A program made the translations under genes and the position numbers. The notes under the pieces were generated by a model. It was given only the letters and a program-made list of their open reading frames with translations, did not search any database and was not told the origin of the DNA. A stretch of DNA of 64,000 bases from Sphaerolaimus hirsutus (Eukaryota; Nematoda; Chromadorea; Monhysterida; Sphaerolaimidae): positions 20,164,104 through 20,228,103 of the forward strand of contig OZ038456.1 of NCBI GenBank assembly GCA_964036195.1, given 5' to 3'. Shown here in pieces: positions 18,077 to 29,013 of this stretch (the first letter of the stretch is position 1; every line of letters begins with the position of its first letter).

Positions 18077-18326
18077 TATATCTATCCACTCGCACCACTA
18101 CGTCGATTTTTCTGACGAATTTAGACTACCTATCCACGGACGCGCTTTTTTTTCATTTACATAGCGTAAACCTTGAAACCCTGCTGGCACCATTTTGGCG
18201 CCCATTTAGGGCACGGCGCCAAGCGACAAGGGCGCCACAGAAAAAGGGCGCCAAGAGCCAATGCTAATTACTAGTACGAGTACTTTTGAAAATGTTCAGT
18301 ACTTATAACAACTGTGCACAACTCAC
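18077..18326. other. Non-coding stretch beside a peptidase exon
   Basis: Contains a short GGCGCC-type cluster (18190-18255). No gene seen. On the minus strand this is intron after the exon ending at 18327. Confidence 0.4.
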
Positions 18327-18536
18327 AGGCAATGTGTATTGCCTGTGATAATATCTCTTGACCACAGGCCTTTTTGTTTGCAGCCATTCAAACACCGTCG
18401 AGACTGAGAGCCCCGGGCCATCGCAGTCATATTTGTCACCATTTACGGTCAAGCAGTCAATCCCCCACTTTTCACTCAGGGGCCATTGGGATTTGCCTCC
18501 ATTGGCTATGCTCAGCAAGCCATTGAGCACGTGCAG
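18327..18536 (-). CDS. Papain-family (C1) peptidase exon, LSE...C...CDG region
   Basis: On the minus strand an acceptor (AATCACAG) precedes CTGCACGTG at 18536 and a donor (GTGAGT) follows at 18326. The exon is 70 codons, phase 0 at both ends. Residues include PLSEKWGIDC and DKYDCDGPGLSVSTVFEWL, matching the papain LSEQxLVDC ... CNGGxxxxAFEYI segment with its conserved disulphide cysteines. It follows the active-site exon at 18620-18649 in the same phase. The remaining exons, with catalytic His and Asn, would lie below 18327 but I did not find them. Confidence 0.7.
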
Positions 18537-18619
18537 CTGTGATTTTGAAAGTGATTTTAGTTTTTGGGTATTTTATGGAAGTTGTGAGCAGACTTGATCC
18601 AAGCTTTTGTTCAACTCAC

Positions 18620-18649
18620 CGAAGACCAAATTGCGCAGCTGCCACAGCT
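18620..18649 (-). CDS. C1 peptidase micro-exon with the active-site cysteine
   Basis: Thirty bases between an acceptor (CTCACAG) and a donor (GTGAGTTG) encode SCGSCAIWSS. This matches the papain GSCGSCWAFS active-site block, with CGSC intact but the usual Trp-Ala-Phe after the nucleophile replaced by Ala-Ile-Trp. Phase 0 on both sides fits the next exon exactly. Such a short exon is only convincing because of the motif and its neighbour. The substitution of the conserved Trp may mean altered activity or an inactive copy. Confidence 0.65.
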
Positions 18650-18810
18650 CTGTGAGTTTTGAATATTTCACTGTTACAATGCCAAGCTAACAAATGAGGT
18701 GTTTAATTGTAAAAGTCGATAAGTTCACAAAATACTATTTAAAGTAAATCACATTTTAAGTTTCATTTCAAATTCGTGGGCGTGTTACATATATGTCCAA
18801 TGGTACTCGC

Positions 18811-20327
18811 CAGTGTTGCAAGAACGTATTTACGTTTACCTGAAATACCCGGGTATTTTGGTATTTATACTTACGTTTACATTTAAATTTTTGGAAAAAA
18901 AACATTACGTTTTGTTACGTTTATCTGACCAAAATACCCGGGTATTATGAAAATGTAAAAATTATGATATTTAGTTGTTCGTTGTGGCCAGTCCTTGGAC
19001 GGAACCAGAGTTGTTAAAATACCGGTATTTTTGGAAAGTGTAAGTGTAAGTGTAAATACACTTTCCAAATTTTGAGTATGGATACGAAAAGTGTAAGGTA
19101 TTTTAAAAATACTAAGGAAAGTGTAAAAAAAAGTGTAATTGTAAAAAAATTTAGAAAGAGTTCTCACTGTTGAGCATTAGAAAACACCGCCATTCTCACC
19201 TTTAGATCAATTGATTTATCATTTTCATGCATTATTTCACATTTTACAGCCTTTTATGAAACATTTCAGACTGTAACAAATACTGTAGTGGTATGAAGTT
19301 CCCTAATAATGGCAGTTTTTCAGTGTTGATATTTTACTGATTAAGCAATGCGATACACACTGTTTAAATGCAAAAATGGACATGCAGCAAATGTCAATGC
19401 AAAAGTTGACTTTGTGTCCAGCTGGTGAGTTTCCATTGATCTTGTCCTTTTTACAAAAGTATGATGAAACTGTAAAATACCATGAGTACTGAACAAAGGT
19501 TGTAGATCAAAGGCTAGCTTGTACATTTGCCATATTTTCTACATTCAATGCATTTTTTGTACATAACCCTATTTTATGCTTTCTCACCATCTGAAAGAAA
19601 AAAATACACTTTCTGTACCCGGGTATTTTGCCCAGGAAAGTGTAAAAAGGTGTATGGGTATTTTATGAAAGTGTAAGTGTAAGTGTAAATATAAATACCC
19701 ATTTACCCGGGTATTTCGGGTAAGTGTAAATACACTTTCGCAAATCTGGACGGAACTGCATATTTCCATGAATTCTCCACTGATTTTTATGGTTGAACAC
19801 TTGAAAAAATCAAAATGATGTGGCAATCCCTTCAATGCAATAAATACATCATGTACCTTATTCCAGATAGGGTATTTCGAGGGAGGGGGGTATTTTTTCT
19901 TCAGCTCAAAAAAACCTGGAAGTATTCCAAGGGGGTTAATTCAAGGGGGGGGGGTATTTCCAGGAAATACGGTTGGCTAAAACAACAGTTGAAAAATTGC
20001 AATGCACTGAAAGTACTGTCTGTTCTGTTTACATCAGCAGCTGTAGAGCATCCATTTCGCCATGCTGGGCTTGTGAAATTTGCTCAAAGGAAAAATTTGA
20101 GCAAAAGTTATTTATTAGATTTAATTTCATCTATTGAAACATCTTAAGGTAAAAATGGTGATATTTTCCAAATCTCAATGGCAAATACCACATGCATAAA
20201 ATTTGTATATTTCCTCGTATTTGAAAAATACTTACATTTTAGTATTTATACTTGGAATTTTAATTTGGAAAAGGTATTTACGTTTACGTTGACGTTTTCA
20301 AAAAATATCATTATTTTAACAACACTG
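18811..20327. mobile_element. hAT-like MITE, CAGTGTTG variant, with nested insert
   Basis: Termini CAGTGTTGCAAG and TAACAACACTG, exact duplication GTACTCGC (18803-18810, 20328-20335). The core is homologous to the 15927 copy (CGGACGGAACTGCAT region). It contains another hAT-like element (19006-19748) and a partial G-run element near 19867-19974. Confidence 0.9.
19006..19748. mobile_element. hAT-like MITE with GTGTAAGTGTAA arrays, nested
   Basis: Termini CAGAGTTGTTAAAA and CGCAAATCTG with an exact duplication GACGGAAC (18998-19005, 19749-19756). The unoccupied target GGACGGAACTGCAT is visible in the related element near 16114. Arrays read GTGTAAGTGTAAATAC rather than the ACGTTTACG of its relatives. 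Confidence 0.9.
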
Positions 20328-20660
20328 GTACTCGCCCATGACTAGTGATGTAAAGGCACCGGGGCACCGGTGCCCCGGTGCTGGGCACCGAAGTGCACCA
20401 GCACCGGTGCTGGTGCGGTGCCATTGCAATCTTCAGGGGTGCCATGCCGGTGCCGGTGCCTTTTTTTCAGAATAGCACCGGTGCCGGTGCGGTGCGGTGC
20501 CATTTTTTTGCCGGTGCCAAAGGTGCTAGCACCAGGGCAAAGTAAAAGGCACCGGGAAAGGCACCGGCCAAGGCTTCATGTGCTGTGCAATTTTGTCCAT
20601 AGCATGTGCTTATTCATATTTCAAAAAACAGCGATATATTTACCCAACCGTTTTTGCCTA

Positions 20661-21113
20661 CCGTATTTCCTCGAAATACCCCCGGGGGGTTTATTGTTTC
20701 AGAGTGAGAATTTTGAGGGGGGGTTAAACGAGGGGGGGGGGTATTTCGAGGGGGGGGGGTTATTATTTCGCCAGAAATTTTTTGAAATCCCAGTACTAAA
20801 ATGTCGTCTGAAACGTACGCAGACGTCGAAAAATGCAACAAAAATAGCCATTTATAAGACTCTAAAGACATTTATAAGTGTGTAGACATACAAACAGTGT
20901 TCTCACATAACAGAGTCATCGTTTTTAACGTGTGTTCTGCATTGCCGGGATGACAAACCGCAGCCTTTGTCATTTACGTTCTCTATACACTAAATTTGGG
21001 GGGGGGGGTATTTCGAGGGGGGGGTTTATAAGTTCATAGTGTCCATTTTGAGGGGGGGTATTTCGAGGGGGGGGGGGTATTTCGAGGGGGGGGGGTATTT
21101 CGAGGAAATACGG
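20661..21113. mobile_element. TA-flanked G-run MITE, TTTCCTCG subtype
   Basis: CCGTATTTCCTCGAAATACC to its inverted form, TA on each side (20659-20660, 21114-21115). The sister element at 29337 reads GCCTATTTTG at the same place, so the insertion is exact and TA-targeted. Confidence 0.95.
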
Positions 21114-21144
21114 TATTTTGTAAACCTCCCATCAAATAAATATA

Positions 21145-21581
21145 CCGTATTACCTCGAAATACCCCCATGGGGGTTTATTATTTCGCCAGCAAAATTTGA
21201 GGGGGGGTTAATTCGAGGGGGGGGTTTATTCGAGGGGGGGTTTTATTATTTCGTCAGAAATTTTCGTAAGGATCGTAGTAAAAAGTAGGCATTTGCGTAC
21301 CCAAAATAGGTAATAAATGTGTCCAAACAGGATATATTTGGACATAAAAACGTAGATAGCTACACAAACTACTCTATGTGTAGCTGCAATGCAAATTAAC
21401 AGTAATATACATCATGTACATTGCGTACATGACGTATTTATTATGTACATGATGTACATCATTCCGAAGGGGGGGGTATTTCGAGGGGGGGTTTATTATT
21501 TCCCCAGCCCATTTTGAGGGGGGGTTAATTCGAGGGGGGGGTTAATTCAAGGGGGGGGGGGGATAATTCGAGGTAATACGG
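21145..21581. mobile_element. TA-flanked G-run MITE, TTACCTCG subtype
   Basis: CCGTATTACCTCGAAATACC at the left and CGAGGTAATACGG at the right, TA on each side. The empty target AAATATACCTACTG is present in the 29337 copy. The core differs from the TTTCCTCG subtype and carries ATGATGTACATCATT-like palindromes. Confidence 0.95.
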
Positions 21582-22170
21582 TACCTACTGTGAAATCCAT
21601 TATACCCGATACATGATCTGATGAGCGAATCTAAAATTTTGTTTAATTTTTATCATTTTTATATTTTATATGTATCGTACTTTTTTGTTCAAAATTTGTT
21701 GTCAGTTTATGACAGAGCTAGTTCCATTCTCTGTACAGCAACATCTTCGATCAGTAGACAATAGTGGCTATGGACATCGTAGTAAATTAAATATTTTATC
21801 TTTCATTTGTAATCATTGTAATTGCTTCATAAAAGTGATTGCCACATCATTCTGATCATTTTAAGTGCTCAACCATCAAAATCGGTTGAAAATCCATGGA
21901 AACATGCACTTCCAAAGGTGAAACCACTGAGAAACTGCCCGATATTTACTTCAGAAATTCCAGCCCGGTGCGGTGCCTTTCGGTGCTAGCACCGGCAACC
22001 CGCCGGTGCCCTTCGGTGCCGGTGCCATTTTTTCCAAAAGGCACCGGTGCGGGTGCGGTGCGGTGCCATTTTCTGACCGGTGCCCCAGGGTGCCAGGTGC
22101 CCTTTTCATGCGTTGGCAAAGGTGCCGGTGCGGTGCGGTGCCATTTTTCTCGGTGCCTTTAACATCATTA

Positions 22171-22924
22171 CCCATGACTACAGCTAAGTTCCAAACGTTG
22201 ACAATAAAGTGTCAAATTTGCTGCTCGAAATGCATATCGCAGCAAAAAATGGGCGTGAGATGTGTTGGGAACAATTTTCAAGTGTCTTCACGGGGACAGT
22301 TCTTGACGATTCACGAAGCTGGCCGATGCTTTCCGGCGCTTCACAAAATTTTGTCGTGAAGACACTTCACATCACAGATGTGCTACACATGTTTGTGAAG
22401 TGTCTTCACTGCATAAACATCGGAATCGCGCTTCACGAAATTTTCGGTGCTGTGAAGCAAGGTGAAGTGTGTGGAAGACACTTCACTGAAAATCTTGTGA
22501 AACGTGTGGAAACGCTTGGTAGTTTATTCACAGAGTCTGCTTCAGCACGCTTCATGAACCGTTGTGTAGGTGAAAAATTGGGTGTCCATAAAATCCTATT
22601 TGGACTGTGTGCATAAATGTTTTGGGGAGGGTAGTGGACTTAGTGGAGTCGACTTTATTTTTATTCCCGGCCCCAATGCCCAATGAACCTGGACTTTTCG
22701 ACTTTTAGAATTGAATGCCTCAAATGTATATCCAGCTACCTAACTCAAATGTATAGTGCTAACAGTAATTTATCATACGATTTACATTTTATTCATTTAT
22801 AGAAGTATTGTACAACATTGAATGTTTGTACAGCCATTGTAACAAAAAGATCCATTTGAAATGTGAGCTAAGAAAATGGGCAAAAATGTAAATACTTTTC
22901 ACTTTCACTTCTTTTCATATAATA
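22171..22924. other. Non-coding tract with GTGAAGTGTCTTCAC motifs
   Basis: 22230-22600 is packed with GTGAAG/CTTCAC motifs like those at 43480-43860, probably another short mobile element built on subterminal repeats; its ends were not fixed. No gene seen. Confidence 0.45.
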
Positions 22925-23180
22925 CCTGATTTGCTCGAATAATCCCCCTGGGGGGTTACTCTTTTCGTCCGACGTGTTTGTATGGGGGACTATTCGAGGG
23001 GGGGTGGAATTATTCAAGGGAAGGAATATTATTTCATCAAAATTTTCACAAATTTTTCTGTCAAGTAATTTCACAAAATATGCTTTATTGAGAAAATAAC
23101 ATGTTTTTTTGTTCAAATTAGACAAAACAACTTGGGAATTGGGGAATCATCTGAGGTGGGAATTATTCAAACAAATATGG
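22925..23180. mobile_element. Divergent TA-flanked MITE
   Basis: Left end CCTGATTTGCTCGAATAATC, right end GAATTATTCAAACAAATATGG, TA on both sides. Same design as the G-run family with a TCGAATAAT repeat and shorter G runs. Confidence 0.6.
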
Positions 23181-23231
23181 TATATTAAATTGATCTATGG
23201 AAAAAATATAAATGATAAAGAAAGTTCCAAC

Positions 23232-23390
23232 CCCTTGGCTGCCTACATCACCAGATGGGTAAAATTTGCTTTGAGGCACTTCCCTTTTAGACAGTGTTTC
23301 ATTTCCAGTGGGTGTTGAACTTCCACCATCTGTTTCTGGTTCTGTTCTCATTTCTGCCAATCCAAGGAAGTCTTTTAGTTCATCTTCTTC
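23232..23390 (-). CDS. Candidate C1 peptidase exon upstream of the active-site exon
   Basis: An acceptor (AATTGCAG) precedes GAAGAAGATGAA at 23390. Fifty-three codons follow without a stop to SQG at 23232, phase 0 at both ends, which joins in frame to SCGSC at 18649. The product has an acidic Thr/Ser-rich stretch, then VPQS and a final GSQG, comparable with the P-x-S ... QG that precedes CGSC in papains. The usual DWR is not seen and the proposed donor (GTTGGA) is weak. It may be a propeptide/mature junction or an exon of another gene. Confidence 0.4.
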
Positions 23391-23392
23391 CT

Positions 23393-24536
23393 GCAATTTT
23401 TTATTTTATAAGTTGGCTTAATATGTCACCAATTGCATCACAAGATTTTATGTTCACACAGATTTGATGTGACAACAACGCTAAAGTTGCACAAAATGAA
23501 AAAATTAGCTTTTCATAATTTGCCTAAGCGCGTTTACACTGTCGGCTATTTACAGAGGCCCCGTCGGGGACTGGAAAAATAATTTTTTTCAAAGGTCCAT
23601 AATTGGTGTGTATGGGTTGTCACATGTTAATTATGTGTATTATCACCAAATTTGCATGCACAAAATTTCTGCAAAATGCATTTTCTTTGGGATAGGGTAT
23701 AAATTTTTTTAGATTTGTCTGAATTTTGGCATGTGTGTACTCCTTCGTTTAGTGAGTACGCATGCCAAATTTCAGCTCAGCGCGGTCACCAGTTCTTATT
23801 TTTGTTACGGTTTTATTTTTGCTGTTCACTGTATTTTTGTATAGTGAACAAAATCTCACCGGTCCCCGGTGGCAATAGAAATGGCAATGTCCCTGGTCAG
23901 ACAACTTATTTTTCAGTAAACAATTAATTTTTGTTCCCGACATGGGACGAATTTTTTGTCACCTGTTGGGGAAGAACGTCCCTGGTCAGGGACAAAAATT
24001 CTAGGGGGAGTTATTTGATTCTCCCCTAACTCAACAATAAGCCCCCCCTCTTGTGAGTGTGATGAAAAAATTACCCCCCTTTGAATACCCTCCCCCACTT
24101 TGATGGGTAGAAAACATTTCACAACATTTCACATTTACAAAAAAATGTGTTGTGTATTAAATGTGTAATTAAAAGATGGTATAAACCATGTTCTAATGTG
24201 ACACAATCATGTCTTCTGTTTTAACATGTTACCCGGATCACAAACAGCAGCTTTTGTCATTTACATTCTCTTAACACTCAATTTGGGAGGGGAAATTTCG
24301 AGGAGGGGTTTATACATTCATAGTGGCCATGTTGAGGGGTATTTCGAGAAGGCGGGTATTCGAGGAAATATGGTACATAATACATGGTCGATCTGAAAAG
24401 TCTCCGGGCAGTGCTCGCCATTGGCGCTAGGGGTAAGCTACGGTCATAAAATTTTGAAAGGTTAAGATATCAGGTGTTTTGAGTTACCACCGAAAATTTC
24501 ACTTCTCTAGCTCCACCCACTGTGGAACTGTGGGGG
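23393..24536. other. Non-coding tract with repeat fragments
   Basis: Contains inverted CCCTGGTCAG/CTGACCAGG motifs near 23890-24000 and a partial G-run MITE whose right end (CGAGGAAATATGG) lies at 24373. No exon with clear splice signals was seen. Confidence 0.4.
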
Positions 24537-25142
24537 TTACAATTTCGGTCATTTTGTACTGATGTACAAATGGTGCTCTAGCTCAATGCTGCTTTAAGTT
24601 GTGATCATGAAACTTTGGCTAGTGTAAGCCAATGTGTTGGCAATGTGCTGATAATATTCAACACTTTGAACAACATCATTGCTATTAAGGTGAAATAATT
24701 ATGCAGATCAGGGTGATGTGCAAGAAACGTCGGAACTGTGATGGATGTTTTTGGTGATGGTCTGAGATAATGTTGTAATGCAGTGATTTTAATTTTGTTA
24801 TGAAATGTGGAGTAAGTGAGTTATGTGTTTAAAATTTCCCTATGTTTCATTACTAATCTGTAGTGGACACATTAGCTGTGTTCAACAGCAGTGTGCATGC
24901 AAAATCCATCCTGTATTAACCACTTTTTGCGAAGGAGAGGCAGAATGATGAATTTGGTAGTGAGAGTAGTGACAGTAATGACAATATGAACTAGGTTTGT
25001 GATATAATAGCTAATGTTGGTTAGTGCTGGCACATTGCCAACACTGGTGGCTTACACTAGCCAAATTTTCACGATCACAACTTAAAACAGCATTGAGCTA
25101 GAGCACCATTTGTACATCAGTACAAAATGACCGAAATTGTGA
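24537..25142. repeat. Inverted-repeat (foldback) element
   Basis: About 115 bp from TTACAATTTCGGTCATTTTG (24537) is repeated inverted up to CAAAATGACCGAAATTGTGA (25142), around a ~370-bp core. Termini and size fit a MITE, but no clear duplication was found. Confidence 0.65.
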
Positions 25143-25770
25143 CCCTCACTCATAGGGGATTTTGTGGTTAGCATTTGGGGGGGGGGGGTTCACCTGCCGG
25201 CGCGTGCTAATAACTCGGGAACCGCTTGGCGAAAAATGTTGAAATTTGGATATGATATAGTTAAATGTTGGGGCTACGCACAATTTTGACGATTTTTTTC
25301 TACGACCCCCCAGACCGGAGATAGGGGGGGGGGGGCAAAAAAACACTGTCATTTGCGTTTTTTTTGGGTGTCGCCGAGAACATTCAAACTTGAACATCAA
25401 TAGCTCGGTCATTTGTGAACCGATTTTAGTCATTAAAATGTTAAAATGATCACAAATGTTCGGAGAGTTCATTTCTGAGGTCAAATCGGAGATACACATT
25501 TGTTTATATATCGTCTTAGCCTGATTTCGAAATGCAAAATTTCCGCAAAAGTTTGCTTTTTGAACATGCTGTCCTATTCTCCTGATCGAGAGAAACTCAT
25601 TAAAGCAAAAATGAGGTCGATATCTCTTTTTAATCAAAAGTTACAGCTACTTTTATCTGCGCGCTACACAAACACTCACCACTACCACGCAGTACGCGGT
25701 CATTTTCTTCCGCGCCATGACCTCGCTGCATAGTGCCTTTTATTTAGCACTTTTCCGCTATTTTTGAATA
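25143..25770. other. Non-coding tract
   Basis: Contains GGGGGGGGG runs near 25180 and 25326 and low-complexity flanks. No supported gene or complete element was seen. Confidence 0.35.
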
Positions 25771-26258
25771 CCGCGTTTCCTCGAATTACCCCCTGGGGTT
25801 TATTTTTTCAGAGTGGAAATTTTGAGGGGGTTAGATGAGGGGGGGTTTATTATTTCGCCAGAAATTTTTTGAAATCCCAGTATGAAATTGTCGTTCCAAA
25901 CGTACGCAGACGTTGTAAAATGCAACAAAAACCATTGAGNNNNNNNNNNNNNNNNNNNNNNNNNNNNNNNNNNNNNNNNNNNNNNNNNNNNNNNNNNNNN
26001 NNNNNNNNNNNNNNNNNNNNNNNNNNNNNNNNNNNNNNNNNNNNNNNNNNNNNNNNNNNNNNNNNNNNNNNNNNNNNNNNNNNNNNNNNNNNNNNNNNNN
26101 NNNNNNNNNNNNNNNNNNNNNNNNNNNNNNNNNNNNNNNGGATGTTACAACTATATATTCACAAAGTTTCAGCTCTATAATAACCCCACCATAGCCCGAG
26201 ATTATAGCTTCCGAAGTGAAATAAAAAAATGGGTGCCTTACTTGACCGGGAAGGTGTT
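25771..26258. mobile_element. G-run MITE left end, assembly gap, and AACACC-element right end
   Basis: The left end CCGCGTTTCCTCGAATTACC follows TA at 25769-25770 and continues with the usual core to 25939. N runs from 25940 to 26139. After the gap the sequence ends CCGGGAAGGTGTT at 26258 followed by TA, the right end of the foldback family at 41629. The relation of the two is hidden by the gap. Confidence 0.55.
25940..26139. other. Assembly gap (200 N)
   Basis: A run of exactly 200 N, a conventional gap size, next to repeat sequence. Confidence 0.99.
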
Positions 26259-26260
26259 TA

Positions 26261-26774
26261 GAATATTGGATATCCAGCATGATAGTATACAATTTGATTG
26301 ATTTGATTGAATTTCACAGTGTTGCAAGTGTTTCACAATTTCGACACCTAAATATTACATAAATAGAATATCACATTCACTCTCAATGTCAAAAAGTTGA
26401 TGAATTAATCGATGAATTAATCGATGAATTACTTGAATCCGACAGAATACTGTGATGACCGCAGCTCAATGTTTCTTATATACAGAACGATCCATCAAAA
26501 ACAAACTGTTTGATCTGGCCCAATCTGCCTTCGCTTGGCCTTTCTCCATTTCGAAAAGTTTGTCTGTATCTTCCTGCGTGTACTCCGCGCACTCGTATTT
26601 TTGGCTTCCAGCCAGGCAAAAGTGCCCAGCAGAACCTGTGATTTTCAAATTTGGGTTTACTATTTATGTTTTAGGCCTCATTTCTGTGTTTTGGTTCGAA
26701 GTCAAAACACATTTCCACACACACTTGTTTTTACCACTGTAAACACCGGTAAACTGACATTACCTGTATTTGAG
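26261..26774. other. Non-coding tract
   Basis: Contains a direct repeat ATCGATGAATTA near 26405-26430. Nothing else could be supported. Confidence 0.35.
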
Positions 26775-26782
26775 ATTCTTTG

Positions 26783-27816
26783 CAGAGTTGTTGAAAGTAC
26801 CGAACTTTTTTCAAATAAACGTAAACATAAAGTACCATATATCCTTGAATAAGACCCCAGAGGAGTTAATTATTTCGTCAGACGTTTTGGAGCTGGGGGA
26901 GTTATTCGAGGGGGGGTGTTATTCAAGGGGAGGAGTTATTTTTTCCTCAGAACATGCACTTTATTTATTGTATGTATGCATTCCATCAACTCAACTAGTC
27001 AAGGTATTTAAGAGTTCAACTACAACAAAGAGAAGGTATTCATACCGAAATTTCTGTTCATCAGCATCCAAATTATTCAAATACACCTTGTGGATACACA
27101 TATCACATACCCAAAGGAGGAGTTATTCAAGAGGGGGAGTTTTTAAAGAGGAGGAGTTATTTTTTCCTCACCTGACCGAGGGGTCTTATTCAAGGATATA
27201 CGGTATTTTATTTTTACGCACTCCTGAGTACAGAAAACGTGACATTTTTTTGTTCTTTTACGCCGCGTAAAAGGTGAGTAAACGTAAATACTAGTATTTT
27301 TACTCAGGGAAAACGTAAAAGTAATTTTTTTCTCGATTTTGTACCTAGGAATATGTAAAAAATGATTAAAATTGTTATCGCTTTCCCTACCCATCGCAAC
27401 TTCTATCAGTTCCGCTGTCATTATTGCAGTCATTTTAAGTGGTTTTTGCTTTTTATTTATACGCGGCGGACATCACACTTATTTCGTATGAAAACGTACG
27501 ATAACCCATCTGAATAATGAACCAAAATTATACAGTTTTTTCGTCTTAATATTTCGTTTTATACTATGGAAATAGTAATTACAAAATTTATCACAAAGAT
27601 TTTATTCATTAAATTATGGTAGGTTTACTAGGTGTGCTGTCCGCCGAGTATACCAAAAAAGTTTCCTCAGTTATGTTTTCTGTACTTGCGTACTTTCAAA
27701 TAGTACGTGAGTAAGTGAGTACCGGTATTTGTTTCAGGAGGAAACGTAAACGTATTTACGCAGTACTCGAGTATACGTATTTATCAAGTAAGCGTAAATA
27801 CGTTCTAACAACTATG
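26783..27816. mobile_element. hAT-like MITE, CAGAGTTG family, with nested TA element
   Basis: Termini CAGAGTTGTTGAAAGTACCG and TAACAACTATG, duplication ATTCTTTG/ATTCGTTG (7 of 8). Arrays of ACGTAAACG and GTACTCGAGTA type. A TA-flanked element lies inside at 26835-27203. Confidence 0.8.
26835..27203. mobile_element. TA-flanked MITE, TTGAATAAGACCCC variant
   Basis: Left CCATATATCCTTGAATAAG, right CTTATTCAAGGATATACGG, TA at 26833-26834 and 27204-27205. It is the same architecture as the G-run family with GAGGAGTTATT arrays in place of GTATTTCGAGG. Confidence 0.8.
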
Positions 27817-28073
27817 ATTCGTTGAAACAAAATGATTTAAGAAGCGTTTTCCCCAGGATAAAATTCTCTTCCAAAAACACCATAGAGCCAAAAATAAAAA
27901 AAACGTTAAAGAATTGAAGATGGTTAAATACTGTATTTGCTTGAATAGTTCCCCCCTTGAATAATTCCCCCCTCGAATAATCGAAAATATATATTTATAT
28001 ATATATATATATATTTTTTTTTTGAAAATATATATAGAAATATCACTCCAAATTTGGAAAAAATACAAATATA
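27817..28073. other. AT-rich non-coding with a partial element
   Basis: CTGTATTTGCTTGAATAG near 27932 is a terminus like those of the TA family. A TA-dinucleotide run follows (27985-28015). No gene seen. Confidence 0.4.
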
Positions 28074-28519
28074 CCGTATTTCCTCGAAATACCCCCCCCT
28101 CGAAATACCCCCCCCCTCGAAATACCCCCCCTCAAAATGGACACTATGAACTTATAAACCCCCCCCCTCGAAATACCCCCCCCCCAAATTTAGTGTATAG
28201 AGAACGTAAATGACAAAGGCTGCGGTTTGTCATCTGGGTAATGCAAAACACACGTTAAAAACGATGACTCTGTTATGTGAGAACAGTGATTATACGTCTA
28301 CACACTTATACAAGTCTTTAGAGTCTTATAAATGGCGATTTTTGTTGCATTTTCGACGTCTGCGTACGTTTCAGACGACAATTTAGTACTTGGTTTTCAA
28401 AAAATTTCTGGCGAAATAATAAACCCCCCCCTCAAAATACCCCCCCCCTCGTTTAACCCCCCCTCAAAATTCTCACCATGAAACAATAAACCCCCCGGGG
28501 GTATTTCGAGGAAATACGG
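28074..28519. mobile_element. TA-flanked G-run MITE
   Basis: CCGTATTTCCTCGAAATACC to CGAGGAAATACGG, TA on both sides, core in the opposite orientation to the 20661 copy. C runs of 7-9 on this strand. Confidence 0.9.
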
Positions 28520-28552
28520 TATATAAATCACTCTAGGTCTCCAGAAAATATA

Positions 28553-29013
28553 CCGTATTTCCTCGAAATACCCCCCGGGGGTGATTGTTTCATAGTGGTC
28601 CCGAGAGGGGGGGTGGGTTGAACGAGGGGGGGGGGGGGTATTTCGAGGGGGGGGTTATTATTTCACAAGAAAAATTTTGAAAACCAAGTACTAAATTGTC
28701 GTCTGAAACGTACGCAGACGTCGAAAAATGCAACAAAAACCGCCATTTATAAGGTTCTTTAGACTAATATTTGTATGTAGATGGTATGTACACTGTTCTA
28801 ACGTGACACCCACATTGTTTTAACGTGTGTTCTGCAGTACACAGAACACAAACTACAGTTATTGTCATCTACGTTCCCTCTACACTCAATTTGGGGGGGG
28901 GGTATTTCGAGGGGGGGGGGGGTGATTGTTTCATAGTGGCTCCGAGCGGGGGGGGGTCAAACGAGGGGGGGGGGGGTATTTCGAGGGGGGGGGGGTATTT
29001 CGAGGAAATACGG
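28553..29013. mobile_element. TA-flanked G-run MITE
   Basis: Complete copy, TA at 28551-28552 and 29014-29015, closest in core sequence to 13316-13747 (shared GATGGTATGTACACTG). Only 33 bases separate it from the preceding copy. Confidence 0.9.

Larger units (their letters stand above)
20343..22170. mobile_element. hAT-like MITE with GGTGCC arrays, carrying two nested TA elements
   Basis: Termini TAGTGATGTAAAGGCACCGG and TTTAACATCATTA, exact duplication CCCATGAC (20335-20342, 22171-22178). Subterminal arrays of GGTGCCGGTGC at both ends make long spurious ORFs. The copy at 29337-30271 lacks both internal inserts and shows their empty TA targets. Confidence 0.92.

Noticed and set aside
20370..20885. 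Long ORFs rich in Pro/Val/Arg/Cys in the GGTGCC arrays (also 21896-22359 and 29320-30409)
   Set aside because: They arise from short tandem words without stops inside hAT-like elements; the same is seen on both strands and in several frames.
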